Assembly: GCA_947455205.1 (NCBI GenBank)
Contig: CANGNF010000015.1
Location: forward strand, 34,884-98,883
Length of the DNA stretch: 64,000 nucleotides
Direction: 5' to 3'
Origin: Acetobacteraceae bacterium
Lineage (GTDB): Bacteria; Pseudomonadota; Alphaproteobacteria; Acetobacterales; Acetobacteraceae
In this document: in pieces, positions 41,435-50,158 of the stretch
How the letters are laid out: each line of letters begins with the position of its first letter
How positions within the stretch are numbered: the stretch's first letter is position 1
Made by a program: the position numbers and the translations under genes
The notes under the pieces: model-generated
The model's database searches: none
What the model saw: only the letters and a program-made list of their open reading frames with translations
Told to the model about the DNA's origin: nothing

Positions 41435-43001
41435 ACAAGACCGGGAAGCCCACGTCCAGCACGCCGCGCAGGTTGGCGCGATAGGCCGAGGGCCCGGCGA
41501 ACTGGCCGAGGATGACGATGCTGACGTTGTCATGCACGCTGCGCTGGATCTCGGCGGCGATCTCGCGGCGCTTGGCCATGTCGTATTCGGCAGCGAAGCG
41601 TTCGATCAGCGCCGTGCGGGCGGGGTCGCACCACCAGCCGGGATAGGCGTTGGTGCAGCTGTAGACCACCGCCGGGTTGGCCAGCGGGTTTTCCATGTCG
41701 AAGCCGGTCCACACCAGCGGCACGACCGACCAGCCGTTCTGGTCCACCGGGTTGCGGTTCAGCCGCATCTGCGCCACCGACGACCAGTCGGTGCTGCGGA
41801 CATCCACGTTGAAGCCGGCGCGCTTCAGGTGCTCGATCGCGACCAGGCTGACCGGGTTGATCAGCGCGCTGTCGCCGCTGTGCAGCAGCACCACGCGTTC
41901 ATTGTTGTAGCCGGCGTCGCGCAGCATCTGGCGGGCGCGTTCGCTGCTGGGGCGGCGGAAGGCGTCGGCGCCGGCTTCCGTGCTGTAGGGCGCGTCGCAC
42001 ATGTACACGCTGAGGCACTGGTCCAGGTACATGCCGCGCGGCAGGCCGACGCCAGCCATGACCTCCGATTGGTCGATGGCCATCTGCGCGGCGCGGCGGA
42101 TGGCGGGGTTGTTGAACGGCGGCTGGGCGTGGTTGAGCGTGAGGACGCCGAAGATGCTGCTGCGCCCCAGGCCCGGCGTGACGACGATGTTGCGGTCGCG
42201 CTTCATCCGCTCCACGAAGTCCAGCGGCGCGCGTTCCAGCCAGTCGATCTCGCCCTGCTGCAGCGCGGCGACGCGGGTGGAGCTGTCCGGCACGGAGACG
42301 ATGTCCACCCGGTCCACATGCACCACCTTGCCGCCGGCCAGGCCGTCGGCCGGCTCCGCGCGCGGCCGGTAGCGGGTGTTGCGGCGCAGCACGGCGCGGT
42401 CGCCCGGCCGCCATTCCGCGCGGTTGAAGGTGAAGGGGCCGGAGCCGATGATCTCCGGGATCTGCGCGCTGGGGGAGGTGGCGGCCAGGCGCGCCGGCAT
42501 CATGAAGGGGGCGTAGGGGGCGGACTTGCCCAGCGCCTCGATCACCTGGCCGAAGGGGCGGGTGAGCTGCAGGACGAAGGTCTTGCTGTCCACCACGCGG
42601 AGGTCGCTGCTGGCGGCCAGCATCTGGCGGCCCAGGCCGTCCTTGGCGGCCCAGCGGCGCAGGCTGGCGACGCAGTCCTCCGCCGTCACCGGGGCGCCGT
42701 CATGCCATTCCAGCCCGTCGCGCAGCGTGAAGGTCCAGGTCAGGCGGTCGGCGCTGGTCTCCCATTTCTCCAGCATCTGCGGGCGGTAGGTGCCGCTGGC
42801 GTCCTCCCCGACCAGCGTGTCCCACACCAGGAAGCCGAAGGTGCGGCTGACGACGGAGACGGTCTGGATGGGGTCGAGGCTCTGCAGCTCGTTGTTCATC
42901 ACCAGGCGGATGGCGGTTTCCTGCGCCGGGGCGGGGCGCGGGGCGGCCAGCAGCAGGGCGGCGGCGAGGGCGACCAAGGGGCGAACCAGGGGGCGGATCA
43001 T
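41409..43001 (-). CDS. ABC transporter substrate-binding protein, family 5 (DppA/OppA type)
   Basis: A 530-residue periplasmic receptor. The leader of about 26 residues ends RPAPAQ; then RLVMNNELQSLDPIQTVS, WTFTLRDGLEWHDGAPVTAEDC near residue 97, and GSGPFTFNRAEWRPGD near 190 define the SBP_bac_5 domain. It is clearly paralogous to the receptor at 25413, with the same layout and many shared segments, yet lies 15 kb away. It starts 11 nt after a TauD-type dioxygenase gene, so the two are co-transcribed. No permease or ATPase follows. Its 3-prime end is duplicated in a 27-bp repeat. Confidence 0.92.
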   Translation of the reverse strand: MIRPLVRPLVALAAALLLAAPRPAPAQETAIRLVMNNELQSLDPIQTVSVVSRTFGFLVWDTLVGEDASGTYRPQMLEKWETSADRLTWTFTLRDGLEWHDGAPVTAEDCVASLRRWAAKDGLGRQMLAASSDLRVVDSKTFVLQLTRPFGQVIEALGKSAPYAPFMMPARLAATSPSAQIPEIIGSGPFTFNRAEWRPGDRAVLRRNTRYRPRAEPADGLAGGKVVHVDRVDIVSVPDSSTRVAALQQGEIDWLERAPLDFVERMKRDRNIVVTPGLGRSSIFGVLTLNHAQPPFNNPAIRRAAQMAIDQSEVMAGVGLPRGMYLDQCLSVYMCDAPYSTEAGADAFRRPSSERARQMLRDAGYNNERVVLLHSGDSALINPVSLVAIEHLKRAGFNVDVRSTDWSSVAQMRLNRNPVDQNGWSVVPLVWTGFDMENPLANPAVVYSCTNAYPGWWCDPARTALIERFAAEYDMAKRREIAAEIQRSVHDNVSIVILGQFAGPSAYRANLRGVLDVGFPVLWNVQRAMR

Positions 43002-43012
43002 GGCGCGACTCC

Positions 43013-43822
43013 TCAATTGATCGGGGTGCGGCGGAGCGTGCGGGGCAGGCTCTCGTCGAAGGGGGTGCGGGCGTGTTGCAGCGTGCGGTTGTTCCACAGC
43101 ACGAGGTCGCCGGGTTGCCAGTGGTGGCGGTACTGGATCGCCTCGTCGTAGAGCGGGGCGCGGACGGCGGACATCATCTCCCGGCTTTCGGCCGGCGAGC
43201 GGCCGAGGACCTCCACCGTGGTGAGCTTGTTGACCCACAGCGCGCGGTCGGCGCTGCCCGGCACCGGCCACAGCATGGGTTGCAGCTGGGACAGCGTGGT
43301 GGTGGCGGCGTCGGTGACGTTCCAGTCATCGGCCAGGCTGCCGGCGAACGTATAGGCGTGGCGGCAGGTGGCGACCTCGGCTTCGCGCCGCAGGTCTTCA
43401 GGCAGCAGGGCGGCCACGGCGGTGGCGTCGGCGAAGACGGTGTCGCCGCCCTCCTCCGGCACCTCGATGGCGGCCAGGATCAGCGCCTTCAGCGGCATGG
43501 GCTGGAACAGCTGGTCCAGGTGGAAGTCCAGGTCGCCCTTGCCGAAGACGCCATCGGCGCGGACGTTGGAGACGTGCTGCGTGTCCGGCTCCATCGCCTG
43601 GATCCGGTTGCGCTCGCGCAGCTCGACCTCGCCGAACAGCCGGGCGAAGCGGGCCTGGTCGGCGGCGGTGCAGGGCTGGTCGCGCAGCAGCAGCAGGTGG
43701 TGGCGGGCATAGGCGCCGTGCAGCGCCGCCACGGTCAGCTCGTCGAAGGGCCGGGAGAGGTCGAGGCCGATGATCTCGGCACCGACACGGTCGGACAGGG
43801 GGCGGATTTCCAACACCGGCAT
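43013..43822 (-). CDS. TauD/TfdA-family Fe(II)/2-oxoglutarate-dependent dioxygenase
   Basis: A 269-residue dioxygenase of TfdA/TauD size. The N-terminus LEIRPLSDRVGAEIIGLDLSRP is characteristic; iron ligands are H-L-D in DLDFHLDQLFQ near residue 99 and the distal His in WNNRTLQHARTPFD near 252, with the oxoglutarate Arg in LRRTPIN at the C-terminus. TfdA-like enzymes cleave aryloxyacetates by hydroxylation; TauD attacks sulfonates. The ATG at 43822 is chosen because the longer frame upstream runs into the tandem repeat and encodes only a Pro/Ala-rich stretch. Confidence 0.92.
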   Translation of the reverse strand: MPVLEIRPLSDRVGAEIIGLDLSRPFDELTVAALHGAYARHHLLLLRDQPCTAADQARFARLFGEVELRERNRIQAMEPDTQHVSNVRADGVFGKGDLDFHLDQLFQPMPLKALILAAIEVPEEGGDTVFADATAVAALLPEDLRREAEVATCRHAYTFAGSLADDWNVTDAATTTLSQLQPMLWPVPGSADRALWVNKLTTVEVLGRSPAESREMMSAVRAPLYDEAIQYRHHWQPGDLVLWNNRTLQHARTPFDESLPRTLRRTPIN

Positions 43823-43854
43823 GGCACCTGCTTCTGGTTTCCGGAAGCTTGCGG

Positions 43855-44016
43855 GCCGGCGGGGGGCTGCGTCAACAAGTGGCGGAGGTGGCGCCGCCGC
43901 CGGCGAGCCGGCGGGGGGCTGCGTCAACAACTGGCAAAACCAGCGCCGCCGCCGGCGAGCCGGCGGGGTGCGGCGTCAACAACTGGCAAAACCAGCGCCG
44001 CCGCCGGCGAGCCGGC
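43855..44016 (-). repeat. 52-bp tandem palindromic repeat, three copies
   Basis: Three adjoining 52-bp units (43855-43906, 43907-43958, 43959-44010) plus the first 6 bp of a fourth. Each contains the palindrome CCGCCGGC-GA-GCCGGCGG across the unit junction. Units 2 and 3 also hold CTGG-CAAAA-CCAG. Unit 1 has lost the second hairpin through several changes. The array lies between a Bug gene that ends at 44022 and a dioxygenase that starts at 43822, both on the minus strand. Confidence 0.9.
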
Positions 44017-44021
44017 CGTGG

Positions 44022-45008
44022 TCAGTCCGCGTATTGCCCGGCCGCCGTGATGATCGGGCGCCAGCGGGCGACGTCCTCGGCCAGTTGGCGGGTGAAGGCG
44101 GCGGGGGTGGCCTGTTCCTGCGGCACCGCCTCGGTCGCCAGGTCGCGGAAGCGGCCGAGCAGCTTCTCATCCCGCAGCGCCACCTGGATGGCGCGGGACA
44201 GGCGCTGCTGCACCGCCTCCGGCGTGCCCTTGGGCGCCAGCATGCCCTGCCAGATCCGCATCAGCAGGCCCGGCGCGCCCTGCTCCAGCACGGTCGGCAC
44301 CTCGGTCAGCCCCTCGAAGCGCGAACGCGTCGGCGAGGTGATGGCATAGGCCTTCATCCGGCCGGCGCGGAGATGGGCGACGGTGCTGGTGGTCTGGCCG
44401 AAGAACAGGTCGATGCGGCCGGCGATGACCTCCGTGGTGGCGGGGGCGCTGCCGCGAAAGGACACCGTGGTGATCTGGGCGCCGGCTTCGCGCTGCAGCA
44501 GCATGCCGCCCAGGTGGTCGGTGCCGCCCAGGCCGGAATTGGCGGCGGTGATCTCCAGACCGCGCGCCTTCATCATGGCCATCAGCTCCCGCAGGTCCTT
44601 GGCCGGAAAGTCGGCGCGGGCGCAGACCAGCAGCGGCACGTCGTTGATCAGGCCGAGCGGGGCGAAGCTGGCTTCAACGTCGTAGGGCAGCTTGCGGTAC
44701 AGCGTGGCGCTGGCGGCGTGGCCCAGGTGATGCATCAGCAGCGTGCTGCCATCCGGCCGGGAATTGGCCACGCGGGCGCTGCCGATGGTGCCGCCGGCGC
44801 CGCTGACATTCTCCACCACCACGCCGGGCACGCCATCCGGCGCCAGGTCGCGCGCCATGGCTTCCGCGGCCAGGCGGGCGACGGCATCGGTGGGGCCGCC
44901 GGCGGGATAGGGGACGATGACGTTGATGGTGCGGTCCGGCATCTGCGCCCCGGCCTGGCGGGCAAGCAGCAGCGTGGGCGTGGCCAGCAGCAGGTGGCGG
45001 CGATGCAT
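44022..45008 (-). CDS. Bug/TctC-family substrate-binding protein (8 of 13)
   Basis: A 328-residue receptor with leader MHRRHLLLATPTLLLARQAGAQ, then IVPYPAGGPTDAVAR (A for P in PPGG) and VENVSGAGGTIG. The GGEN-type second motif is changed to VENVSG. The ATG at 45008 begins the leader. It is divergent from the ABC operon at 45136, with 127 nt between the starts. Its stop is followed within 12 nt by the 52-bp tandem palindromic array, which might act as a transcript stabiliser between it and the dioxygenase gene. Confidence 0.92.
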   Translation of the reverse strand: MHRRHLLLATPTLLLARQAGAQMPDRTINVIVPYPAGGPTDAVARLAAEAMARDLAPDGVPGVVVENVSGAGGTIGSARVANSRPDGSTLLMHHLGHAASATLYRKLPYDVEASFAPLGLINDVPLLVCARADFPAKDLRELMAMMKARGLEITAANSGLGGTDHLGGMLLQREAGAQITTVSFRGSAPATTEVIAGRIDLFFGQTTSTVAHLRAGRMKAYAITSPTRSRFEGLTEVPTVLEQGAPGLLMRIWQGMLAPKGTPEAVQQRLSRAIQVALRDEKLLGRFRDLATEAVPQEQATPAAFTRQLAEDVARWRPIITAAGQYAD

Positions 45009-45135
45009 GGTGGTTTCCCCCAGGGGTTCTTGCCGCGCAAACTGGCCAAGCCGGGCGGCTTGCACAAGCGGCTGATTTGTCGTTCCCTGCCCGACAAGGG
45101 ACGCCGCGCCGGGAACAACAACCGGGAGACCGCCG

Positions 45136-46134
45136 ATGCTTCGCAACAGCATTCTGGCCGGATTGTGCGCGCTTGCATTGTCCGCCGTAACCCCTGCCCG
45201 CGCCCAGGCGCCCGCCGCGCCGGACCGCGTGCTGTTCCAGCTGGACTGGTTGGCCAGCGGCGAGCATGCCGCCTGGTATGCCGGGCTCGGCCGCGGCTTC
45301 TTCCGGCAGAACGGCATCGAGCTTTCGATCACCCGCGGCTATGGCAGCGGCGATACCGTGAACAAGGTGGCGGCCGGCGCGGCGCTGTTCGGCGTGGCCG
45401 ACCTGGGCGCGGTGATGACGGCGCGGGCGCGGCAGAACATGCCGGTGAAGTCGCTCAGCATCACCTACACCCATTCGCCGCATTCGCTGTTCGTGCTGCG
45501 GTCGTCGGGCATCACCAGCTTCCGCGGCCTGGAGGGCAAGCGGATCAGCATCACGCCCGGCAACAGCCACCGGCTGTACTTCCCCGAGGTGGCGCGGCGC
45601 GCCGGCACGGACCCGGAGCGGATCACCTGGGTGAACACGGATGCCTCGGCCATGGCGGCGATGCTGATCACGCGGCGGGTGGATGCCTCGCCATTCTATT
45701 CGATCCATTGGTACTACACCAACAAGGCGGCGCAGCGGGCGGGCGAGGAGATCGTGGTGCTGCCCTTCGTGCAGACCGGCTTCGCGATCTACGCCGCCAC
45801 GCTGTTGGCAACCGATGAGACGATCCAGCGCAACCCGGACCTGACCAGGCGCTTCCTGCGCGCGGCACATCAGAGCCTGGCCTGGAGCCGCGACAACCAG
45901 CCGGAGGCCTGCCGGATCCATGTGCGCGCCAACCCGGAAGTGGAGCAGGATGACTGCGAGGGCAGCCTGCGCGCGGTGATGGGCTTCGTGTTCAACGAGC
46001 ACCAGCAGCAGACCGGGCTGGGGCGCGCGGCGCCGGACCGGCTGGCCTTCACCTGGCGCGTGGTGGCGGAGAGCCAGCAGCTGGACGCCAGCTGGAACCC
46101 GGCGCAGGCGGTGGATACGAGCCTGCTGCCGTGA
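45136..46134 (+). CDS. ABC transporter substrate-binding protein (NMT1/ThiY-like)
   Basis: A 332-residue receptor. Leader of about 24 residues ending PARAQ, then VLFQLDWLASGEHAAWYAGLGRGFFRQNGIELSI, the classic NMT1/THI5 start in which a substrate-facing W-x-x-x-x-x-H-A region precedes the Y-x-G-x-x-x-G-F-F helix. Family members bind formyl-aminopyrimidine (ThiY), riboflavin, or related rings. GGGAGA lies 8 nt before the ATG. The next gene starts on GTG overlapping its stop, giving a four-gene unit receptor, ATPase, permease, amidohydrolase. Confidence 0.92.
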   Translation: MLRNSILAGLCALALSAVTPARAQAPAAPDRVLFQLDWLASGEHAAWYAGLGRGFFRQNGIELSITRGYGSGDTVNKVAAGAALFGVADLGAVMTARARQNMPVKSLSITYTHSPHSLFVLRSSGITSFRGLEGKRISITPGNSHRLYFPEVARRAGTDPERITWVNTDASAMAAMLITRRVDASPFYSIHWYYTNKAAQRAGEEIVVLPFVQTGFAIYAATLLATDETIQRNPDLTRRFLRAAHQSLAWSRDNQPEACRIHVRANPEVEQDDCEGSLRAVMGFVFNEHQQQTGLGRAAPDRLAFTWRVVAESQQLDASWNPAQAVDTSLLP

Positions 46135-46892
46135 TCCGGCTGGAAGGCGTCGGCAAGCGCTTCGCCCGCGGTGATGTCGAGGCGCTGCGCGACGTTTCCC
46201 TGAACGTGGCGCCGGGGGAGTTCGTCGCCATCGTCGGCGCCTCCGGCTGCGGCAAGAGCACGCTGCTGCGGCTGGTCGCCGGCTTGGTGCCGGCTTCGTC
46301 CGGCCGCGTGGTGCTGGATGGCACGCCGGTGGTGGGGCCGCGCGCGGATACCGCCATGGTGTTCCAGGCGCCGACGCTGCTGCCCTGGGCGGATGTGCTG
46401 CGCAACGTGACCTTTCCGCTGCGGCTGATGAAGCAGGCGGGCGGCGACACGGAAGCGCGGGCGCGGGCGCTGCTGGAGACGGCGGGGCTGAAGGGCTTCG
46501 AGAACCGGCTGCCGAAGGAGCTTTCCGGCGGCATGCAGCAGCGCGTGGCGATCTGCCGGGCGCTGTTGCAGCAGCCGCGCGTGCTGCTGATGGACGAACC
46601 CTTCGGCGCGCTGGATGCGTTGACGCGGGAGGAGATGTCGATCGAGCTGCTGCGGATATGGTCCGGGCTGAGGATGGCGGTGCTGTTCGTGACGCACTCG
46701 ATTTCGGAAGCGGTGCTGCTGGCCGACCGGGTGGTGGTGATGTCGCCGCGGCCGGGGCGGGTGGCGGAGGTGATCGAGGTTGGCCTGCCGCGGCCGCGTG
46801 GCTTCGAGCAGGAGGGCACGCCTGAATTCCAGACGGCAGCGCAGCGGATCCGCGCGCTGATCTATGGCGAGAGGGTGCCGCGTGCTGCGTAG
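46131..46892 (+). CDS. ABC transporter ATP-binding protein
   Basis: A 253-residue ATPase with Walker A GASGCGKST at residues 36-44, signature LSGGMQQRVAICRALL, Walker B VLLMDEPFGALD and the H-loop VTHSISEAV. It belongs to the nitrate/taurine/pyrimidine importer branch. It starts on GTG (GTGATC), overlapping the binding-protein stop by 4 nt; no other start fits the first strand MIRLEGVGKRF. It energises the importer made with the permease that overlaps its 3-prime end. Confidence 0.95.
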   Translation: MIRLEGVGKRFARGDVEALRDVSLNVAPGEFVAIVGASGCGKSTLLRLVAGLVPASSGRVVLDGTPVVGPRADTAMVFQAPTLLPWADVLRNVTFPLRLMKQAGGDTEARARALLETAGLKGFENRLPKELSGGMQQRVAICRALLQQPRVLLMDEPFGALDALTREEMSIELLRIWSGLRMAVLFVTHSISEAVLLADRVVVMSPRPGRVAEVIEVGLPRPRGFEQEGTPEFQTAAQRIRALIYGERVPRAA

Positions 46893-47649
46893 TTCGATGC
46901 CATCCGTGATCGCGCTGGTGCTTGTGGTGGCGGGGTGGGAGGCGGCGTGCCGCTTCCTCGGCATCCGCGAATTCGTGCTGCCGGCGCCCAGCGCGATCTG
47001 GGCGCAGAGCTATGCCGCCTGGCCGAGCGTGCTGAACCACACGCTGGCCACGCTGGGCACGGTGATGTGGGGTTTTGCCGCCTCGGTGGTGATCTCGCTG
47101 CCGCTGGCCATGCTGATCGCGGCGTCGCCGGCGATCTCGGCGGCGATCTATCCGCTGCTGGTGGTGACGCAGAGCATCCCCAAGGTGGCGCTGGCGCCGA
47201 TCCTGATCATCGCGCTGGGGTCGAATGAGCTGCCGCGGATCATCGTGACCTTCCTGGTGGCGTTCTTCCCGCTGGTGGTCGGCACCGTGGCCGGGCTGCT
47301 GGCAACGCCGCCGGAGCTGATCGAGCTGGGGCGGAGTTGCCGCGCCAGCAAGCTGCAGGAGCTGACGCGGATACGGCTGCCGTTTGCGGTGCCCTTCGTG
47401 TTCGGCGGCCTGAAGGTGGCGGCGGCGCTGGCGGTGGTGGGCGCTGTCGTTGCCGAGTTCGTCGGGGCGGATGCGGGGCTGGGGTATCTGATCCAGACCA
47501 GCATGGCCTTCTTCAAGACGCCCTTGGCCTTTGGCGCCGTGGTGATCCTGGCGGTCATGGGCATCGTGCTGTTCCAGGTGGTGAGCCTGGTGGAGCGAGT
47601 GTTGTTTCCCTGGTCCAGCGGGGCGGACCAACCGCCCGCTGGCATGTAG
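46882..47649 (+). CDS. ABC transporter permease
   Basis: A 255-residue permease with six membrane segments and the EAA-type loop ELGRSCRASKLQELTRIRLPFAVP near residues 155-178. The start is taken as GTG 46882, with GAGAGG about 6 nt upstream and an 11-nt overlap with the ATPase; ATG 46864 and ATG 46897 are alternatives. Sequence such as VVTQSIPKVALAPILIIALGSNELP is typical of ThiX/SsuC-type permeases. It ends 13 nt before the amidohydrolase. Confidence 0.92.
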   Translation: MLRSSMPSVIALVLVVAGWEAACRFLGIREFVLPAPSAIWAQSYAAWPSVLNHTLATLGTVMWGFAASVVISLPLAMLIAASPAISAAIYPLLVVTQSIPKVALAPILIIALGSNELPRIIVTFLVAFFPLVVGTVAGLLATPPELIELGRSCRASKLQELTRIRLPFAVPFVFGGLKVAAALAVVGAVVAEFVGADAGLGYLIQTSMAFFKTPLAFGAVVILAVMGIVLFQVVSLVERVLFPWSSGADQPPAGM

Positions 47650-47662
47650 GAGGAGAGCCGTC

Positions 47663-49171
47663 ATGGCGCAGATTCAACCCGGCCATGTGCTGATCAAGGG
47701 CGCCCGGCTGATGGACCCCGGCAAGCGCCGGGCCGAGCCCACCGATGTGCTGGTGACGGATGGCGTCATCGCCGCCATCGGCGTGGGGCTGGCGGCGCCG
47801 GAGGGCGCGCAGCTGGTGGATGCCGCTGACATGATCATCCACCCCGGCCTGATCAACGCGCATACCCATGGCCATGGCGGCCTGGCGCGCGGCCAGGGCG
47901 ACAAGTGGACGCTGGAGTTGCTGCTGGCGGCGGCGCCGTGGATCACCGGCAACCGGGCGACGGCCGACAAGAAGCTGACGACGCAGATCATCGCCGCCGA
48001 GATGGTCAGCAAGGGCTGCACCGCGGCCTATGACCTGTTCTACGAGTTTCCGCTGCCGTCGCAGGATGGGCTGGATGCGGTGGCCGAGGCCTATGCCGAG
48101 GTCGGCATGCGCGCCGTCATCGCGCCGATGGTGGCCGACCGCACGATGTATGAGGCGATCCCCGGCCTGTACGACGCGCTGCCCAGCGGGTTGCAGGCGC
48201 GGGTGGACAAGCTGCGGCTGAAGCCGTTCGGCGATACCTTGGCGGCCATGGAAGGCGCGCTGAAGGCGTGGAAGTGGAACAGCGCCGACATCCGCTTCGC
48301 GGTGGCGCCGACCATTCCGCTGCATTGCGCGGATGCCTTCATGTGCGCCTGCGGCAAACTGGCGCGCGACCACGGCGTGGGGCTGCACAGCCATGTCGGC
48401 GAGAGCAAGGTGCAGGCGGTGACGGGCCTGAAGCGCTACGGCAAGACGCTGGTGGCGCATATGGATGACCTCGGCCTGATCGGGCCGGACTTCACCGCGG
48501 CGCATGCGGTGTGGCTGGATGATGACGACTTCAAGCGCATGGCGGCCAAGGGTGCGTCGCTGGCGCATAACCCCGGCAGCAACATGCGGCTGGGCAACGG
48601 GATGTTCCGCTTCCGCCAGGCGGTTGATGCGGGCGTGAATGTGGGCCTGGGCACCGATGGCGCCAACTGCGCCGACAACCAGAACATGTACGAGGCGATG
48701 CGCTACGCCTCCATGCTCAGCAAGGTGCAGACGCCGGACCCGCGCTTCTGGGCCAGCGTCGAGGAAGTGTACGCGGCGGCGACCAAGGGCTCGGCCCGGG
48801 CGCTGGGCTTCAAGGATATCGGCGAGATCGCGGTGGGCAAGAAGGCCGACATCGTCTTCCTGGGGCTGGATACGCTGAACTGGATTCCGCACAACTGGAG
48901 CGTGAACCAGGTGGTGCATACCGAGGACGGCACCGGCGTGCGGCATGTGATGATCGGCGGGCGCTTCGTGTTCAAGGACGGGCGCCACACCACGCTAGAC
49001 CTGCGGAAGCTGGCGGTGGAAGCCGAGGCGGCGCGCGAGCGGCTGGAGGCGCTGAACGCCGAGAACAGGCAGATGTACGACATGCTGGAGCCGGTGGTGG
49101 CCAGCTTCTGCCCCGGCCTGGCGGCGCAGCCCTACCACCTGAAGCGCTACCTCTGCGACGCGCCGGCATGA
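47663..49171 (+). CDS. Amidohydrolase-superfamily deaminase (cytosine/S-adenosylhomocysteine deaminase-like)
   Basis: A 502-residue metal-dependent hydrolase. Metal ligands are in INAHTHGHGG (H67, H69), the general-acid region is GVGLHSHVGES near residue 239, a further His lies in FTAAHAVWLD near 279, and the metal Asp is in GLGTDGANCADNQN near 331. This layout fits the deaminase subgroup acting on aromatic bases. A strong GGAGGAGAG precedes ATG 47663. As fourth gene of the ThiY-like importer operon, it probably deaminates or hydrolyses the imported ring compound. A C-terminal extension of about 60 residues is helical (AEAARERLEALNAENRQMYD). Confidence 0.9.
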   Translation: MAQIQPGHVLIKGARLMDPGKRRAEPTDVLVTDGVIAAIGVGLAAPEGAQLVDAADMIIHPGLINAHTHGHGGLARGQGDKWTLELLLAAAPWITGNRATADKKLTTQIIAAEMVSKGCTAAYDLFYEFPLPSQDGLDAVAEAYAEVGMRAVIAPMVADRTMYEAIPGLYDALPSGLQARVDKLRLKPFGDTLAAMEGALKAWKWNSADIRFAVAPTIPLHCADAFMCACGKLARDHGVGLHSHVGESKVQAVTGLKRYGKTLVAHMDDLGLIGPDFTAAHAVWLDDDDFKRMAAKGASLAHNPGSNMRLGNGMFRFRQAVDAGVNVGLGTDGANCADNQNMYEAMRYASMLSKVQTPDPRFWASVEEVYAAATKGSARALGFKDIGEIAVGKKADIVFLGLDTLNWIPHNWSVNQVVHTEDGTGVRHVMIGGRFVFKDGRHTTLDLRKLAVEAEAARERLEALNAENRQMYDMLEPVVASFCPGLAAQPYHLKRYLCDAPA

Positions 49172-49190
49172 GGTTTGCAGGCTTCGGCGC

Positions 49191-50147
49191 ATGTTCCAGC
49201 GCCGAAGCCTGTTTGCCGCCCTCCTCCCTTCCCCTGCCCTGGCGCAGTGGGTTCCTGACCGCAGCATCCGCATGGTCGCCCCCTTCGCCGCCGGGGGCGC
49301 CAGCGACCTGATCGCCCGCATGGTGGCGGAGGAGATGACGCCGCTGCTGGGCCAGCAGGTGGTGGTGGAGAACCGCACCGGCGCCGGCGGCAGCGTGGGC
49401 ACCGAGGCCGTGGTCCGCGCCCGGCCGGATGGCCTGACCCTGCTGATGGGCAGCCAGGCCACCCACGCCACCAACCCCGCCCTGCAGAAGCTGAGCTTCG
49501 ACCCCATCGCCGACCTCGCCGGGATTGGGCCGGTAGCCGGCGTGCCCGCCGTGATGGTGGTGCCGGCCGACCTGCCGGCGCGGACGCTGGCCGAGTTCAT
49601 CGCCATGGCCAAGGCGCGGCCCGGCGCGGTGACCTATGGCAGTGCCGGCATCGGGGCTTCCACGCACCTGGCGGGGGCGCTGCTTGCGCAACTCGCGGGC
49701 ATCGAGTTGCAGCATGTGCCCTACCGGGGCACCGCGCTGGCCATGCAGGACCTCATCGCCGGGCGCATCAACATGATGATGGACACGCTGCCGACGGCGC
49801 TGCCGCATATCCAGGGCGGGCGCATCCGGGCGCTGGCGGTCAGCACCACCGCGCGCAACCCGACCCTGCCGGATGTGCCGACGGTGGCCGAGGCCGGGGT
49901 GCCCGGCTATGAGGCACTGAACTGGTACGGGCTGTACGCGCCGGCCGCCACGCCGGAAGCCGCGGTGGCCCGGCTGAACGCCGTGCTGGCCGCGCTGGTG
50001 GCCAGGCCCGCCTTCCAGGCCAGGTTGGCGGCGCAGGGCATGCTGCCCATGGTCGGCGACCGCGCCGCCTTCACCGCCTATGCCACCGCCGACCGGCAGC
50101 GCTGGACCGACCTGGTCCGCAGCGCCAACATCACGCCGGCCGATTGA
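49191..50147 (+). CDS. Bug/TctC-family substrate-binding protein (9 of 13)
   Basis: A 318-residue receptor. Short leader MFQRRSLFAALLPSPALAQ (19 residues, RRS-L-F, Tat-compatible), then VAPFAAGGASDLIAR with AAGG replacing PPGG, and VENRTGAGGSVG. It begins 19 nt after the amidohydrolase and ends 11 nt before another Bug gene, so it may be part of the same long transcript as the ABC importer. No strong ribosome-binding site is seen. Ligand unknown. Confidence 0.92.
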   Translation: MFQRRSLFAALLPSPALAQWVPDRSIRMVAPFAAGGASDLIARMVAEEMTPLLGQQVVVENRTGAGGSVGTEAVVRARPDGLTLLMGSQATHATNPALQKLSFDPIADLAGIGPVAGVPAVMVVPADLPARTLAEFIAMAKARPGAVTYGSAGIGASTHLAGALLAQLAGIELQHVPYRGTALAMQDLIAGRINMMMDTLPTALPHIQGGRIRALAVSTTARNPTLPDVPTVAEAGVPGYEALNWYGLYAPAATPEAAVARLNAVLAALVARPAFQARLAAQGMLPMVGDRAAFTAYATADRQRWTDLVRSANITPAD

Positions 50148-50158
50148 GGGACTTCCGC

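Noticed and set aside
40374..43151. 925-codon plus-strand open frame opposite SDR and binding-protein genes
   Set aside because: The minus-strand genes have full domain motifs; this frame is rich in G, A, V, H and Q without family similarity.
43823..43930. N-terminal extension of the second TauD-type dioxygenase into the repeat array
   Set aside because: It would add 36 Pro/Ala-rich residues derived from the repeat; the family start MPVLEIRPLSDRVGAEI at 43822 fits normal length.
43855..44010. 52-bp repeats as a CRISPR array
   Set aside because: The units are contiguous with no spacers, and no cas gene is present.
44674..47664. Very long minus-strand open frame (996 codons) opposite the ThiY-like ABC operon
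   Set aside because: Composition is dominated by R, H, Q and P, with no domain; it mirrors well-supported transporter genes. GC-rich codon bias creates such antisense frames.
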